A stretch of 46,977 nucleotides of DNA from Gammaproteobacteria bacterium (GCA_030065815.1 JASJCU010000026.1:1-46977); one strand, 5' to 3'; shown: positions 27,245 to 38,004, counted from the first letter of the stretch. Notes: a model not told the origin generated them from the letters alone. Program-made: numbers and translations.

Positions 27245-27271
27245 GTCAAATATCCTGGGAGAGTCTTCACG

Positions 27272-28852
27272 ATGAGTACTGCCACAGCCACTCACGACGA
27301 TCATCACGATCACGGGCCGGCCAAGGGCCTGATGCGCTGGGTCACGACCACCAACCACAAGGACATCGGCACGCTCTACCTGCTGTTCGCGCTGGTGATG
27401 TTCTTCGTCGGCGGTGCGATGGCCATGGTCATCCGCGCCGAGTTGTTCCAGCCAGGCCTGCAGGTCGTCGATCCGCAGTTCTTCAACTCGATGACCACGG
27501 TGCACGCGCTGGTCATGATCTTCGGTGCGGTCATGCCGGCGTTCACCGGTCTGGCCAACTGGCTGATCCCGATGATGATAGGCGCGCCGGACATGGCGCT
27601 GCCGCGCATGAACAATTTTTCGTTCTGGATCCTGCCGTTCGCGTTCTCGCTGCTGCTGTCGACATTTTTCATGGCCGGCGGCGGGCCGGCGGCGGGCTGG
27701 ACACTGTATCCGCCGCTGTCGCTGCAGATGGGTGACGGCTTCCCGTTCATGATCTTCGCGATCCACCTCGCCGGTATCTCGTCGATCATGGGCTCGATCA
27801 ACATCGTCGTCACGATCCTGAACATGCGCGCGCCCGGCATGACGCTGATGAAGATGCCGCTGTTCGTCTGGACCTGGCTGATCACCGCCTACCTGCTGAT
27901 CGCGACCATGCCGGTGCTCGCCGGCGCGGTGACGATGCTGCTGACCGACAAGTTCGCCGGCACCAGCTTCTTCAGCGCCGCCGGTGGTGGTGACCCGGTC
28001 ATGTACCAACACATCTTCTGGTTCTTCGGCCACCCCGAGGTCTACATCCTGATCTTGCCGGCATTCGGCATCATCTCGGCGATCGTGCCGACCTTCGCGC
28101 GCAAGCCGCTGTTCGGCTACAGCTCGATGGTCTACGCGACCGCTTCGATCGCGTTCCTGTCGTTCATCGTCTGGGCCCATCACATGTTCACGGTCGGCAT
28201 GCCGGTGGTCGGCGAGCTGTTCTTCATGTACGCGACGATGATGATCGCGGTGCCGACCGGCGTGAAGGTGTTCAACTGGGTGTCGACGATGTGGAAGGGC
28301 GCGATGACCTTCGAGACCCCGATGCTGTTCGCGGTCGGCTTCATCATGATGTTCACGATCGGTGGCTTCTCCGGCCTGATGCTGGCGATCGCGCCGGCCG
28401 ACTTCCAGTACCACGACACTTACTTCGTCGTCGCGCACTTCCACTATGTCCTGGTGACCGGTGCGATCTACTCGATCATGGCCGCTACCTATTACTGGCT
28501 GCCGAAGTGGACCGGGAACATGTACGACGAGAAGCTCGGCAAGCTGCACTTCTGGATCTCGACGGTCTCGGTCAACGTGCTGTTCTTCCCGCAGCACTTC
28601 CTCGGCCTGGCCGGCATGCCGCGCCGTATCCCGGACTACTCGGTGCAGTTCACCGACTGGAACGTCGTGTCGTCGATCGGTGGCTTCGTGTTCGGCGTCT
28701 CGCAGCTGATGTTCGTGTGGATCATCGTCAAGGCGATCCGCGGTGGTGAGAAGGCGAGCGACCAGGTCTGGGAGGGCGCCGACGGCCTCGAGTGGACGCT
28801 GCCGTCGCCGCCGCCGTACCACACCTTTACCGAAGCGCCGCAGGTCAAGTAA
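27272..28852 (+). CDS. coxA: Cytochrome c oxidase subunit I
   Basis: A 526-residue A1-type haem-copper oxidase catalytic subunit with 12 expected membrane helices. Haem a ligands are H78 and H391, and the haem a3 ligand is H389. CuB ligands are H254, H303 and H304, with Y258 in the HPEVY cross-link motif. D-channel D107 and K-channel K332 are present. The N terminus is His/Asp-rich (HDDHHDH), perhaps metal-binding. It lies 27 bp after coxB with GGGAGAG upstream of the ATG. It reduces oxygen to water and pumps protons at the inner membrane. Confidence 0.97.
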   Translation: MSTATATHDDHHDHGPAKGLMRWVTTTNHKDIGTLYLLFALVMFFVGGAMAMVIRAELFQPGLQVVDPQFFNSMTTVHALVMIFGAVMPAFTGLANWLIPMMIGAPDMALPRMNNFSFWILPFAFSLLLSTFFMAGGGPAAGWTLYPPLSLQMGDGFPFMIFAIHLAGISSIMGSINIVVTILNMRAPGMTLMKMPLFVWTWLITAYLLIATMPVLAGAVTMLLTDKFAGTSFFSAAGGGDPVMYQHIFWFFGHPEVYILILPAFGIISAIVPTFARKPLFGYSSMVYATASIAFLSFIVWAHHMFTVGMPVVGELFFMYATMMIAVPTGVKVFNWVSTMWKGAMTFETPMLFAVGFIMMFTIGGFSGLMLAIAPADFQYHDTYFVVAHFHYVLVTGAIYSIMAATYYWLPKWTGNMYDEKLGKLHFWISTVSVNVLFFPQHFLGLAGMPRRIPDYSVQFTDWNVVSSIGGFVFGVSQLMFVWIIVKAIRGGEKASDQVWEGADGLEWTLPSPPPYHTFTEAPQVK

Positions 28853-28902
28853 GGGCCAACAATGCCGCCTCCGCCGGCGCGGGGGCGGCATGCAGACTCG
28901 CT

Positions 28903-29019
28903 ATGCACAACGCAGACGACAGATCGAAGTCCAACATCCGCCTCGCCATCATCCTCGGCGTAGTGGCGTTTGGTTTCTTCCTGCTCGGCATGTACCTGTC
29001 GACGGGCAAGGGGGACTGA
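28903..29019 (+). CDS. Small cytochrome oxidase assembly protein (single TM)
   Basis: A 38-residue protein: a short charged N terminus (MHNADDRSKSN), one membrane helix (IRLAIILGVVAFGFFLLGMYL) and a short tail. Tiny single-helix proteins at this position, between coxA and ctaG, are annotated as cytochrome oxidase small assembly proteins in related bacteria. The chosen ATG is the last one that keeps the helix. The stop is 4 bp before the ctaG GTG, which supports translation as part of the operon. Confidence 0.7.
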   Translation: MHNADDRSKSNIRLAIILGVVAFGFFLLGMYLSTGKGD

Positions 29020-29023
29020 CGCC

Positions 29024-29563
29024 GTGAGCGCACGCAACGAGCGTTCGTTCCTGCGCATCGCCGCAGTGGCCGTCGCGATGTTCGGCTTCGGCTACCTGCT
29101 CGTGCCTTTGTACGACGTGTTCTGCGAGATCACCGGGCTCAACGGCAAGACCGGTCGGGTCGACGAGGCGGCCGTCGTCGCGCGCTACGAACCTGACACG
29201 TCGCGTACCGTGACCGTGCAGTTCGTTGCCAACAACAACCTCGGCATGCCGTGGCAGTTCGGGCCGGTCGTCGCGAGCATGGACGTGCATCCCGGCAAGG
29301 TCTACCAGACCGCGTTCACGGCCCGCAATCCGACCGCGCAGGACATGGTTGGCCAGGCGGTGCCGAGCGTCGCACCCGGCAAGGCCAGTCGCTACTTCAA
29401 CAAGACGGAATGCTTTTGTTTCGATCAGCAGCCGCTGGCCGCCGGCGAGTCGAAGGACATGCCGATCCGCTTCATCGTCGACCCGAACCTGCCCAAGGAC
29501 GTGACGACCCTGACGCTGGCCTACACCGTCTTCGATGTCACCCAACAGGTGGCGATGAAATAG
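29024..29563 (+). CDS. ctaG: Cytochrome c oxidase assembly protein CtaG/Cox11
   Basis: A 179-residue copper chaperone that delivers Cu to the CuB site of subunit I. A single N-terminal membrane anchor (about 10-30) is followed by LYDVFCEITGLNGKT and a periplasmic beta domain. The copper-binding C130-F-C132 lies in NKTECFCFDQQPL. The family phrases MPWQFGP and MPIRFIVDPNLP are present. GTG 29024 is preceded by GGGGGA at nine bases. It sits in the normal place between coxA and coxC. Confidence 0.96.
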   Translation: MSARNERSFLRIAAVAVAMFGFGYLLVPLYDVFCEITGLNGKTGRVDEAAVVARYEPDTSRTVTVQFVANNNLGMPWQFGPVVASMDVHPGKVYQTAFTARNPTAQDMVGQAVPSVAPGKASRYFNKTECFCFDQQPLAAGESKDMPIRFIVDPNLPKDVTTLTLAYTVFDVTQQVAMK

Positions 29564-29645
29564 GTTTCACGTTGGCGTCGGGCGGTTCCGACGTCGGCAA
29601 ACGAAAGACACACAAGATTTGAAAACGAGTATCTCGGGGGGAGAT

Positions 29646-30506
29646 ATGGCACACACCAACGACCACTATTACGTGCCGCATGGCAGCCATTGGCCGATCG
29701 TCGCCAGCGTCGCGCTGACGGTCGGTGTCGTCGGCGCGGCGAACTGGTTCAACGGCAATGCATCGGGACAGGCGATCCTGTACCTCGGCCTGGCGATGGT
29801 TGCCTTCATGATGTTCGGCTGGTTCGGCACGGTCATCAACGAGAGCCTAAAGGGCATGTACAACGAGCAGGTCGATCGCTCGTTCCGCCAGGGGATGATG
29901 TGGTTCATCTTCTCCGAGGTCATGTTCTTCGCGGCGTTCTTCGGCGCACTGTTCTATGCACGGGTGCTGTCGGTGCCGTGGCTGCTCGGCGAGGACCTGT
30001 CGACCCACCAGACGCTGTGGAGCGCATTCGGCGAGAACTGGCCGACCAACGGACCGGGCAACGTCGGCGGCGACTTCCAGACCATTGGCGCCTGGGGAAT
30101 CCCGGCGATCAACACGCTGCTGCTGTTGACCTCCGGCGTGACGATCACGCTGTCGCACTGGGCGCTGAAGGCCAACGACAAGGGCAAGACCGTGCTGTGG
30201 TTGATCGCGACTGTCGCGCTCGGTTCGGTGTTCCTCGGCTTCCAGGCCTACGAGTACGTGCATGCCTACTCCGATCTGAACCTGACGCTGGAATCGGGAA
30301 TCTACGGTTCGACGTTTTTCATGCTGACCGGTTTCCACGGCATGCACGTGACGCTCGGCACGATAATGCTGATCGTGATCACGATCCGCGCCGCCAAGGG
30401 GCACTTCTCGCCGGAGCAACACTTCGCTTTCGAAGGGGTTGCCTGGTACTGGCACTTCGTCGACGTGGTGTGGTTGGGACTGTTTATCTTCGTCTACGTA
30501 CTCTGA
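29646..30506 (+). CDS. coxC: Cytochrome c oxidase subunit III
   Basis: A 286-residue seven-helix subunit III. Typical segments are YYVPHGSHWPI at the N terminus, FRQGMMWFIFSEVMFFAAFFGALFY, the lipid-pocket region, GSVFLGFQAYEYVHAY and the C-terminal FHGMHVTLGTIML and WYWHFVDVVWLGLFIFVYVL. The ATG at 29646 directly follows GGGGGGAGAT; the frame is open further upstream. A strong hairpin follows the stop, where the convergent DUF2909 gene ends. Confidence 0.97.
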   Translation: MAHTNDHYYVPHGSHWPIVASVALTVGVVGAANWFNGNASGQAILYLGLAMVAFMMFGWFGTVINESLKGMYNEQVDRSFRQGMMWFIFSEVMFFAAFFGALFYARVLSVPWLLGEDLSTHQTLWSAFGENWPTNGPGNVGGDFQTIGAWGIPAINTLLLLTSGVTITLSHWALKANDKGKTVLWLIATVALGSVFLGFQAYEYVHAYSDLNLTLESGIYGSTFFMLTGFHGMHVTLGTIMLIVITIRAAKGHFSPEQHFAFEGVAWYWHFVDVVWLGLFIFVYVL

Positions 30507-30514
30507 TCCGCGGC

Positions 30515-30540
30515 GCCGGGCCCCGGACACGGGGCCCGGC
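30515..30540. terminator. Strong hairpin between convergent coxC and DUF2909 genes
   Basis: A perfect 11-bp stem, GCCGGGCCCCG / CGGGGCCCGGC, with a GACA loop, 8 bp after the coxC stop and 11 bp before the end of the convergent gene. There is no T run, but position and stem strength suggest a bidirectional 3' end signal. Confidence 0.65.
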
Positions 30541-30551
30541 GACCGTCCCGC

Positions 30552-30803
30552 TCAGTCAGACGGCTGGCCGACCGGCGCCGTCTGCGCCGGTCGCTCGGGG
30601 TACAGGCCATGCGGTTTGATGACGCCGAAGCCGACGAGAATCATCAGGAACGCGAACAGGCCTACTGACAGGCCGATCCGCCACGTCAGGGCGCGCAGGG
30701 TGCGACGCGAGTCGCCCTTGTCGTTGACGAGGTAGTAGAGGCCGGATGCGAGACTTGCGACGATGCCAATGAAAATGACGATGATGACGACCTTGATCCA
30801 CAC
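30552..30803 (-). CDS. Twin transmembrane protein (DUF2909 family)
   Basis: An 83-residue protein with two membrane helices (about 3-24 and 42-63) joined by a charged loop (NDKGDSRRTLRALTWR), matching the DUF2909 small twin-TM proteins found inside gammaproteobacterial cox clusters. The function is unknown. The start is GTG (complement of 30801-30803) with GGGG about ten bases upstream. It is the only reverse-strand gene in the oxidase cluster, divergent from SURF1 across 50 bp. Confidence 0.8.
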   Translation of the reverse strand: MWIKVVIIVIFIGIVASLASGLYYLVNDKGDSRRTLRALTWRIGLSVGLFAFLMILVGFGVIKPHGLYPERPAQTAPVGQPSD

Positions 30804-30853
30804 GATGCCGACGACCCCGGGTTGCGCGCACCGAGTATAACAGCGCCATTGCC

Positions 30854-31624
30854 ATGCCGTTTCCCACGCTGAAATTCGGGCCTTATCGCTTTGCGCCGTC
30901 GCCGTGGCCGACGCTCGCGTTCGCGATCGTGTTCCCGATCCTGCTCAGCCTGGGCTACTGGCAGATGGGGCGTGCCGCGGCGAAGCAGGAGCTGGTCGAA
31001 CAGCGTGCCGCGAGCGAGTTGACCGCGCCGCTCGCACTCGCCGGTACCACGTCGCTCGCCGAGGACGATCGTTACCGTCCCGCAATCGTCACCGGACGCT
31101 ACGTCGACGATCAGCAATGGCTGCTCGACAACCGCGTGTACCGGGGCCAGGCCGGTTACCATGTCTTTACGCCGTTTGTCATCGACGGCGAGCGGGCACC
31201 GGCGCTGCTGGTCAACCGCGGCTGGATCGCGGTCGGCGAGAGCCGCGAGTATCTGCCGCGACTGCCGGTGCCCGAGGGCGACGTCACGTTGCGCGGCCGT
31301 CTCGATTCACCGGCCTCTGTCGGGCTCGTCGTCGGCGAGGTGCCGTTGCAGAGCGTCGAGGACCGCGTGCTGGTGCAGGCGCTCGACATCCAGGCGCTCG
31401 CCGCGGCGCGGCAGATGTCGCTGCTGCGCTATGCCCTGGTCATCGACGATGGCCAGCCCGGCGGACTGCAGTACGATTGGTCGCCAATCCCGCAGATGGG
31501 CCCGGAGAAGCACCTTGGTTACGCGGTGCAGTGGTTTGGACTCGCGGTCGCGCTGTTGATCATCTTCATCGGCGTCAACACCCGTCGCAACGGCCGCGGT
31601 GGAGGCAAGCATGTCAACGCCTGA
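30854..31624 (+). CDS. SURF1 family cytochrome oxidase biogenesis protein
   Basis: A 256-residue SURF1/Shy1 protein, needed for haem a insertion into subunit I in other organisms. An N-terminal membrane helix (about 18-37, with GYWQMGRAAAKQ after it) and a C-terminal helix (about 225-244) flank a periplasmic domain. That domain contains YVDDQQWLLDNRVYRGQAGYHVFTP and VNRGWIAVG, both SURF1 hallmarks. It is the first gene of a second plus-strand run (SURF1, SCO-like, ctaA, ctaB). Its 3' end overlaps the next gene by 14 bp. Confidence 0.93.
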   Translation: MPFPTLKFGPYRFAPSPWPTLAFAIVFPILLSLGYWQMGRAAAKQELVEQRAASELTAPLALAGTTSLAEDDRYRPAIVTGRYVDDQQWLLDNRVYRGQAGYHVFTPFVIDGERAPALLVNRGWIAVGESREYLPRLPVPEGDVTLRGRLDSPASVGLVVGEVPLQSVEDRVLVQALDIQALAAARQMSLLRYALVIDDGQPGGLQYDWSPIPQMGPEKHLGYAVQWFGLAVALLIIFIGVNTRRNGRGGGKHVNA

Positions 31625-32222
31625 CGCGCAGGCGCAGCGCAACCGGGTAAAGCTGTTGCTGATCATCGGCCTGTTCCTGCTGCCGCCGATCGCCGCGTGG
31701 CTGACCTGGCAATACGTCGGATCGACCGGCGTCGAGGGGACGACCAACGCCGGCACGCTGGTGTCACCGGCGCGGCCGCTCGACATCGCCGGTCTGTCGG
31801 CGGGCGACGGCCAGCCACTCGGCGACGCCGTGCTGCGCGGTCGCTGGACCTACGTGATGTTCGCGAGCAACGGCTGCGATGCGCGCTGCGCGCAACAGCT
31901 CTACCTGACACGTCAGATTCGCCTCGGCGTCAACAAGGACATGCCGCGTGTGCAGCGCCTGCTGGTGCTCGACGACGCGCCCGCCGCCGATCTCGCGCAG
32001 ACACTCGCCAGCGAGCATGCCGACCTGGTCGTCGCCGTGCGCGGCGACGCGGCCGCCGCGTTGCTCGAGCGCTTCCGCGGCGACGGATTCGCGCCGGACG
32101 GCGCGCAGTGCTTCCTGGTCGATCCGCTCGGCAACCTGATGATGTTCTACGATCCCGGCGTGCCGCCCAAGGGCATGATCAAGGACCTGCGCAAACTGCT
32201 GAAAGTCTCGCAGATCGGGTGA
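31611..32222 (+). CDS. SCO-like membrane-anchored thioredoxin-fold protein
   Basis: A 203-residue protein with one N-terminal membrane helix (about 14-33) and a periplasmic domain resembling SCO/thioredoxin folds. The segment TYVMFASNGCDARCAQQLYLTRQIR holds C89-x3-C93, the spacing used by SCO copper chaperones, and FLVDPLGNLMMFYDP matches the SCO strand after the copper histidine. That histidine is not visible; the segment reads DGAQCF, with a third cysteine. GGAGG precedes the ATG. Its place between SURF1 and ctaA implies a role in oxidase maturation. Function is inferred only. Confidence 0.72.
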   Translation: MSTPDAQAQRNRVKLLLIIGLFLLPPIAAWLTWQYVGSTGVEGTTNAGTLVSPARPLDIAGLSAGDGQPLGDAVLRGRWTYVMFASNGCDARCAQQLYLTRQIRLGVNKDMPRVQRLLVLDDAPAADLAQTLASEHADLVVAVRGDAAAALLERFRGDGFAPDGAQCFLVDPLGNLMMFYDPGVPPKGMIKDLRKLLKVSQIG

Positions 32223-32229
32223 TCCGGAC

Positions 32230-33210
32230 ATGGCCTACCATCGCTTCATCGTCGCCACCTGTGTCCTCGCATTCGCCGTGATTCTGCTCGGTGCCTACAC
32301 GCGGCTCGCCGATGCCGGTCTCGGTTGCCCGGACTGGCCGGGCTGCTACGGTCAGCTGACGGTGCCGGCCAACGAGGCCGCGGTCACCAACAAGGCCTAC
32401 CTCGAGCAGCGGCCGCTCGAAGTCGCCAAGGGCTGGAAGGAGATGGTGCACCGCTACTTCGCCGGTGCCCTGGGGCTCGCGATCCTCGCGATCACCGTGT
32501 GGTCGTGGCTGCGCCGGCGCGATGATCCGGACCAGCCTGTGGGCCTGCCGACCTTCCTGCTCGCGCTGGTGATCTTCCAGGCGGCGCTGGGCATGTGGAC
32601 GGTCACGCTGTTGCTCAAGCCGGTTGTCGTGATGGGTCATCTGCTCGGCGGCTTCGCGACATTCAGCCTGCTGGTGCTGCTCGCGCTGCGCAGCGCGCCG
32701 AAGCGGCCGCTGCTGGTGCGCAACAACTGGCAGACCGCCGGCATGATCGGCATCGTGATCCTGATCGCGCAGATCGCGCTCGGCGGCTGGACCAGCTCGA
32801 ACTACGCCGCGCTGGCGTGCCTCGACTTCCCGACCTGCCAGGGCAGCTGGGTGCCGGAGATGGACTTCGACGAGGCGTTCGTGATGTGGCGCGGACTCGG
32901 TGTCAATTACGAGTACGGCGTGCTCGAGCATCCGGCGCGCACGGCGATCCACGTGACCCACCGCATCGGCGCCGTCGTCACGTTCGCCTACCTCGCCTGG
33001 CTCGTGATCGCGATCATGCGCGCGTCCGGCGCGCTGGCCGGTGCCGCGCTGCTGGTCGGCGTGCTGCTGCTGGTACAGGTCGCACTCGGCATCGGCAACG
33101 TACTGCTGCATCTTCCTCTGGGCGTGGCAACGGCGCACAATGGCGTCGCAGCGCTGCTGCTCGTTTCACTGATCTACCTGAACTACCGACTATGGCAACG
33201 ACCGCACTGA
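32230..33210 (+). CDS. ctaA: Haem A synthase
   Basis: A 326-residue CtaA/Cox15 protein that oxidises haem O to haem A. Eight membrane helices are expected. The conserved histidines are in [26 protein letters not shown] and TAHNGVA. Two extracytoplasmic cysteine pairs are visible ([10 protein letters not shown] and CLDFPTCQG), as is the family segment [19 protein letters not shown]. It starts 7 bp after the SCO-like gene, and its 3' end overlaps the ctaB start by 19 bp. Confidence 0.96.
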   Translation: MAYHRFIVATCVLAFAVILLGAYTRLADAGLGCPDWPGCYGQLTVPANEAAVTNKAYLEQRPLEVAKGWKEMVHRYFAGALGLAILAITVWSWLRRRDDPDQPVGLPTFLLALVIFQAALGMWTVTLLLKPVVVMGHLLGGFATFSLLVLLALRSAPKRPLLVRNNWQTAGMIGIVILIAQIALGGWTSSNYAALACLDFPTCQGSWVPEMDFDEAFVMWRGLGVNYEYGVLEHPARTAIHVTHRIGAVVTFAYLAWLVIAIMRASGALAGAALLVGVLLLVQVALGIGNVLLHLPLGVATAHNGVAALLLVSLIYLNYRLWQRPH

Positions 33211-34100
33211 AAACCACACAGGCCGGCTGGCGCGACTACCTCGAGCTGTGCAAGCCGAATGTCGTCCTGCTGATCGTCTTTACCGCGATCGTCGGCATGC
33301 TGCTCGCGGCACCGGGCATGGTGCCGCTGGACGCCTTGGTCTTCGGCACGCTGGGAATCGGCATGGCCGCGGGATCGGCGGCGGCGATCAACCATGTCGT
33401 CGACCGCAAGATCGACGCGATCATGGGGCGCACCCGGGGCCGGCCGCTGCCGCAGGGCGCGGTCAGCAGTCGCGACGCCCTGACCTTCGCGTTACTGGTC
33501 GGTGCGATCGCGATGGCGCTGCTGTGGCTGTTCGTCAATCCGCTGACGGCCGTGCTGACCTTCCTGTCGCTGATCGGCTACGCCGTGGTCTACACGATGT
33601 ACTTGAAACGTGCGACGCCGCAGAACATCGTCATCGGCGGTGCGGCCGGTGCCGCACCGCCGGTACTCGGCTGGACGGCGGTGACGGGCAGCGTCGACCC
33701 GGGTGCGCTGCTGCTGTTCCTGATCATCTTCACGTGGACGCCGCCACATTTCTGGGCGCTGGCGATCCACCGCGCCGAGGAGTATCGCAAGGTCGACATG
33801 CCGATGTTGCCGGTCACCCACGGCAATGACTTCACGCGCCTGCAGATCCTGCTGTACACGGTACTGCTGCTGGTCGTCACGCTGCTGCCGTACGGTTACG
33901 GCATGAGCGGCGGCCTTTACCTCGGCGGTGCGATGGTGCTCGGTCTCGGCTTCCTGTATTACGCGGTGCGGCTCTACCGTAACGACGACGAGCGCATGCC
34001 GATGCGCACGTTCGGCTTCTCGATCATCTACCTGATGGCGCTGTTCGCGCTGCTCCTGGTCGACCACTATGTGCCGTACCTGATGCTGCTGATTGGCTGA
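33192..34100 (+). CDS. ctaB: Protohaem IX farnesyltransferase (haem O synthase)
   Basis: A 302-residue UbiA-superfamily prenyltransferase that makes haem O, the substrate of CtaA. The Asp motif is N67-H-V-V-D71-R-K-I-D75, followed by [31 protein letters not shown] and the [23 protein letters not shown] loop are diagnostic for CyoE/CtaB. ATG 33192 lies inside the ctaA 3' end, which suggests coupled translation. A 25-nt GC hairpin follows in the gap before ccoI. Confidence 0.96.
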   Translation: MATTALKTTQAGWRDYLELCKPNVVLLIVFTAIVGMLLAAPGMVPLDALVFGTLGIGMAAGSAAAINHVVDRKIDAIMGRTRGRPLPQGAVSSRDALTFALLVGAIAMALLWLFVNPLTAVLTFLSLIGYAVVYTMYLKRATPQNIVIGGAAGAAPPVLGWTAVTGSVDPGALLLFLIIFTWTPPHFWALAIHRAEEYRKVDMPMLPVTHGNDFTRLQILLYTVLLLVVTLLPYGYGMSGGLYLGGAMVLGLGFLYYAVRLYRNDDERMPMRTFGFSIIYLMALFALLLVDHYVPYLMLLIG

Positions 34101-34163
34101 TCCCTCCCAGGGGCCGGCGCTGATCGTCGCAGTCTTCACGCTGGTCGTCTCGACCACCACCGT

Positions 34164-34188
34164 GCCCCGCGGCGTCGCCGCGCGGGGC
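34164..34188 (+). terminator. GC-rich hairpin between ctaB and ccoI
   Basis: GCCCCGCG / CGCGGGGC form an 8-bp stem around a 9-nt loop, 63 bp after the ctaB stop and 17 bp before the ccoI start. No T run follows, so it could be a weak terminator or an mRNA-processing structure separating ccoIS from the cta genes. Confidence 0.4.
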
Positions 34189-34205
34189 AAAGGCGGCCTG
34201 CTCGC

Positions 34206-36653
34206 GTGCCGACGGCCGGGGCCGGCGTCGTGAGTGCGGCGCACAGCTGCTACCACTGCGGCCTGCCGGTCCCGCCGGACGCCGATTACCCTGTCGACAT
34301 CGACGGCCAGCCGCGCGACATGTGCTGTCACGGCTGCCAGGCCGTCGCGCAGGCGATCGTCGACGGTGGCCTGACGTCGTTCTACCGCCACCGCGAGACG
34401 CCGTCGCGCAAGCCCGAGGACCTGGTCCCCGAGGCGCTGCGGCGGTTCGAGCTGTACGACCAGCCGGCGCTGCAGCAGAGCTTCGTGCAGGCAGACGACG
34501 CCGAACACAAGACCGCGTCGCTGATCCTCGAGGGCATTACCTGTGCCGCCTGCGTATGGCTCAACGAGCGCCACGTCAACGCGCTGCCCGGGGTCGTCGA
34601 TTTCTCGGTCAACTACAGCACCCACCGCGCGCGCGTGACCTGGGACGACAAGCAGCTGCACCTGTCCGACATCCTCAAGGCGATCACCGAGATCGGCTAT
34701 GTCGCGCACCCGTTCGACCCGGGCCGCCAGGAGGCCGTGCACAAGCAGGAGAAGTCGAAGGCGCTGCGCCGCCTTGCGGTCGCCGGTCTCGGTGCGATGC
34801 AGGTCATGATGCTCGCGGTCGCGATGTACGCCGGCGACTACTACGGCATGGACGACCAGCTGCGGACCTTCATGCGCTGGGTCAGCCTGCTGCTGACGCT
34901 GCCGGTCGTGCTGTACTCGGCGAGCAGCTTCTTCGTCACCGCGTGGCGCGACCTCAAGCGCCGGCAGCTGAGCATGGAGGTGCCGGTATCGATCGCGATC
35001 GGCGGCGCGTTCGGCGCCAGCATCTGGTCGACCGTAACCGGCGGCGCCGAGGTCTATTTCGACTCGGTATGCATGTTCGCGTTCTTCCTGCTGTCCAGTC
35101 GCTACCTCGAGATGGGCGCCCGCCACCGCGCCGGCGAGGCCGCCGAGGAGCTGGTCAAGCTGCTGCCGGCGACCGCGACCCGGCTCGACGACACCGGCGA
35201 GCAGGTCGTCGCGGTGTCCGAGCTGGCGCCGGGCGACCGCGTGCTGGTGCGCCCGGGCGAGACCGTCCCGGCCGACGGCAGCGTGCTCGACGGCCGCAGC
35301 TCGGTCGACGAGTCGCTGCTGACCGGCGAGAGCCTGCCGCGGCCGCGCGCGGCCGGCGACGACGTGGTCGGCGGCAGCGTCAACGTCGAGAGCCCGCTGA
35401 CGATGCGCGTCGACAAGGTCGGCGAGGACACCCTGGTGTCGGCGACCGTGCGCCTGCTCGATCGCGCGCAGGCCGAGAAACCGAGCGTCGCACGGCTCGC
35501 CGACCGGATCGCCGGCTGGTTCGTCGCCGTGCAGCTGCTGATCGCGACCGGCGTCGCGCTGTGGTGGATGGGTCATGCGCCCGAGCACGCGTTCGCGGTG
35601 ACGCTGGCGGTGCTGGTCGTGACCTGCCCGTGCGCGCTGTCGCTGGCGACCCCGACCGCGGTCACCGCGGCGTCCGGTGCGCTGACCAGGATGGGCCTGC
35701 TGACGACCCGCGGCCATGCGCTGGAGACGCTGGCCCAGGTCAGCCACGTGCTGTTCGACAAGACCGGCACGCTGACCCGCGGCATGCTGCAGCTGTCGGA
35801 CACGACGGTGCTGGCCCCCGGGCGCGTCGACGCGGCGCGCTGCCACGCCCTGGCCGCGGCGCTCGAGAGCGGCTCGGAGCATCCGGTGGCCAAGGCGCTG
35901 ACCGCGCACGCCGAACGCGGCGCCGGTGCGGTCGAAGGGCTGACCGCGCTGCCCGGCCACGGCATGCAGGGCGAGATCGACGGGCGGCGATACCGCATCG
36001 GCAACCCGGCTTACGCCGCCGACCTGGCCGGCGTGACGCCGCCGCTCGACGGGCACGACGACGCGACCATCGTGATGCTCGCCGACGAGGACGGCCTGCT
36101 GGCGCGCTTCGCGCTGCGTGACGAATTGCGCGCCGACGCCGACGTCGCGATCGCCCGGTTGCGCGACCTCGGCCTGGTGATCGAGATGCTCAGCGGTGAT
36201 GCCGACGGCCCGGTACGCCGGGTCGCCGACCAGCTCGGCATCGTGCACGCGCGCTCGGGCATGCGCCCGGACGACAAGCTGGCGCGGGTGCGCGAGCTGC
36301 AGGCCGCCGGCCACCACGTCGCGATGATCGGCGACGGCGTCAACGATGCGCCGGTGCTGGCCGGCGCCGACGTGTCGATCGCGATGGGCCAGGGCGCGCA
36401 GCTGGCGCACGCGTCGGCCGACATGGTGGTGCTGTCAGAGCGCCTCGCGGTGCTCCCGGCGGGGGTCCGCAAGGCGCGCGCAACCCGTTCTGTCATAAAG
36501 CAAAATCTGAGCTGGGCGATCCTGTACAATGTATCGGCCGTACCGCTCGCGGCGGCCGGGCTCGTGGCGCCGTGGATGGCCGCGATCGGCATGTCGGCGA
36601 GCTCGCTGGTGGTCGTGTTCAACGCGCTGCGGCTCAAGGGTGACGGCGACTGA
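34206..36653 (+). CDS. ccoI: Copper-translocating P1B-type ATPase for oxidase assembly (CcoI/FixI type)
   Basis: An 815-residue heavy-metal ATPase. The N-terminal metal-binding extension has C15-x2-C18 and C40-C41-H-G-C44. It is followed by an HMA domain with C113-A-A-C116, eight expected membrane helices, the C474-P-C476 transport motif, phosphorylation site D518-K-T-G-T, the SEHPVAKAL nucleotide motif and [15 protein letters not shown]. The long Cys-rich N terminus and the adjacent ccoS place it with CcoI/FixI. These export copper for cbb3 oxidase maturation. The start is GTG 34206; GTG 34230 is also possible. Confidence 0.93.
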   Translation: MPTAGAGVVSAAHSCYHCGLPVPPDADYPVDIDGQPRDMCCHGCQAVAQAIVDGGLTSFYRHRETPSRKPEDLVPEALRRFELYDQPALQQSFVQADDAEHKTASLILEGITCAACVWLNERHVNALPGVVDFSVNYSTHRARVTWDDKQLHLSDILKAITEIGYVAHPFDPGRQEAVHKQEKSKALRRLAVAGLGAMQVMMLAVAMYAGDYYGMDDQLRTFMRWVSLLLTLPVVLYSASSFFVTAWRDLKRRQLSMEVPVSIAIGGAFGASIWSTVTGGAEVYFDSVCMFAFFLLSSRYLEMGARHRAGEAAEELVKLLPATATRLDDTGEQVVAVSELAPGDRVLVRPGETVPADGSVLDGRSSVDESLLTGESLPRPRAAGDDVVGGSVNVESPLTMRVDKVGEDTLVSATVRLLDRAQAEKPSVARLADRIAGWFVAVQLLIATGVALWWMGHAPEHAFAVTLAVLVVTCPCALSLATPTAVTAASGALTRMGLLTTRGHALETLAQVSHVLFDKTGTLTRGMLQLSDTTVLAPGRVDAARCHALAAALESGSEHPVAKALTAHAERGAGAVEGLTALPGHGMQGEIDGRRYRIGNPAYAADLAGVTPPLDGHDDATIVMLADEDGLLARFALRDELRADADVAIARLRDLGLVIEMLSGDADGPVRRVADQLGIVHARSGMRPDDKLARVRELQAAGHHVAMIGDGVNDAPVLAGADVSIAMGQGAQLAHASADMVVLSERLAVLPAGVRKARATRSVIKQNLSWAILYNVSAVPLAAAGLVAPWMAAIGMSASSLVVVFNALRLKGDGD

Positions 36654-36666
36654 GAGGCGTTTGGCG

Positions 36667-36885
36667 ATGTCGATCCTGTACCTGCTGATCCCGCTGGCCG
36701 TCGGCCTGATGGCCGTCGCGATCGTGTTCTTCCTGTGGACCGTGCGTTCGGGTCAATACGACGATCTCGAGGGTCCGGCGCACCGCATCCTGATGGACGA
36801 CGACGATCCGATGATCCCGCGCAACGCGCGACCCAAGGCCGACACCGACGACCCGCCGGAGAAGCCGGCCGACAAGTCCGACTGA
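36667..36885 (+). CDS. ccoS: Cbb3-type oxidase assembly protein CcoS
   Basis: A 72-residue single-pass membrane protein. The helix ILYLLIPLAVGLMAVAIVFFLWTV is followed by the CcoS signature SGQYDDLEGPAHRILMDDD and a charged tail. CcoS is needed for cofactor insertion into cbb3 oxidase in other bacteria. It starts 13 bp after ccoI with GAGAGGCG upstream. The cbb3 structural genes (ccoNOP) are not in the window. Confidence 0.92.
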   Translation: MSILYLLIPLAVGLMAVAIVFFLWTVRSGQYDDLEGPAHRILMDDDDPMIPRNARPKADTDDPPEKPADKSD

Positions 36886-37046
36886 CGCTGGCGGCGCTGC
36901 AGCCGCTGGCAGAGGCGATCGATATCCCGGGGTGACACCGCCGCGATGCCAATCGCGGTCACGCCCGCGTCGCCGGGCTGTCGGTCGGTGATCCGATCCC
37001 GGTCGACGGGGCGGTGGTCGCCGCGGCGCCGGGCCCAGACAGCGAA

Positions 37047-37067
37047 GAGCCCGCACACGGCGGGCTC
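37047..37067 (-). terminator. Hairpin downstream of rpoH
   Basis: GAGCCCGC / GCGGGCTC form an 8-bp stem with a 5-nt loop, 25 bp after the rpoH stop on the minus strand and followed there by TTCG. It is also 3' of the convergent ccoS. It is probably the rpoH transcript end. Confidence 0.6.
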
Positions 37068-37092
37068 GATCGCAGCGTCCGAATGGCGATGC

Positions 37093-37944
<852 letters not shown>

Positions 37945-37977
37945 GAAGCCTGTTCCAATCCTTTTCTAGCCGTCAAT

Positions 37978-38004
37978 TTAGCACTCGGACAGGTCGACTG
38001 CCAA
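37978..38004 (-). promoter_or_regulatory. CIRCE-like HrcA operator, rpoH-proximal copy
   Basis: On the minus strand: TTGGCAGTC, a 9-bp spacer and GAGTGCTAA. The right arm is a perfect CIRCE arm, the left matches TTAGCACTC at seven of nine positions, and the spacing is the canonical 9 bp. It ends 33 bp before the rpoH ATG. Confidence 0.8.

Noticed and set aside
33492-36410. A long minus-strand open frame antisense to ctaB and ccoI
   Set aside because: Shadow of high-GC coding sequence. The plus-strand products carry full sets of family motifs and the antisense translation has none.
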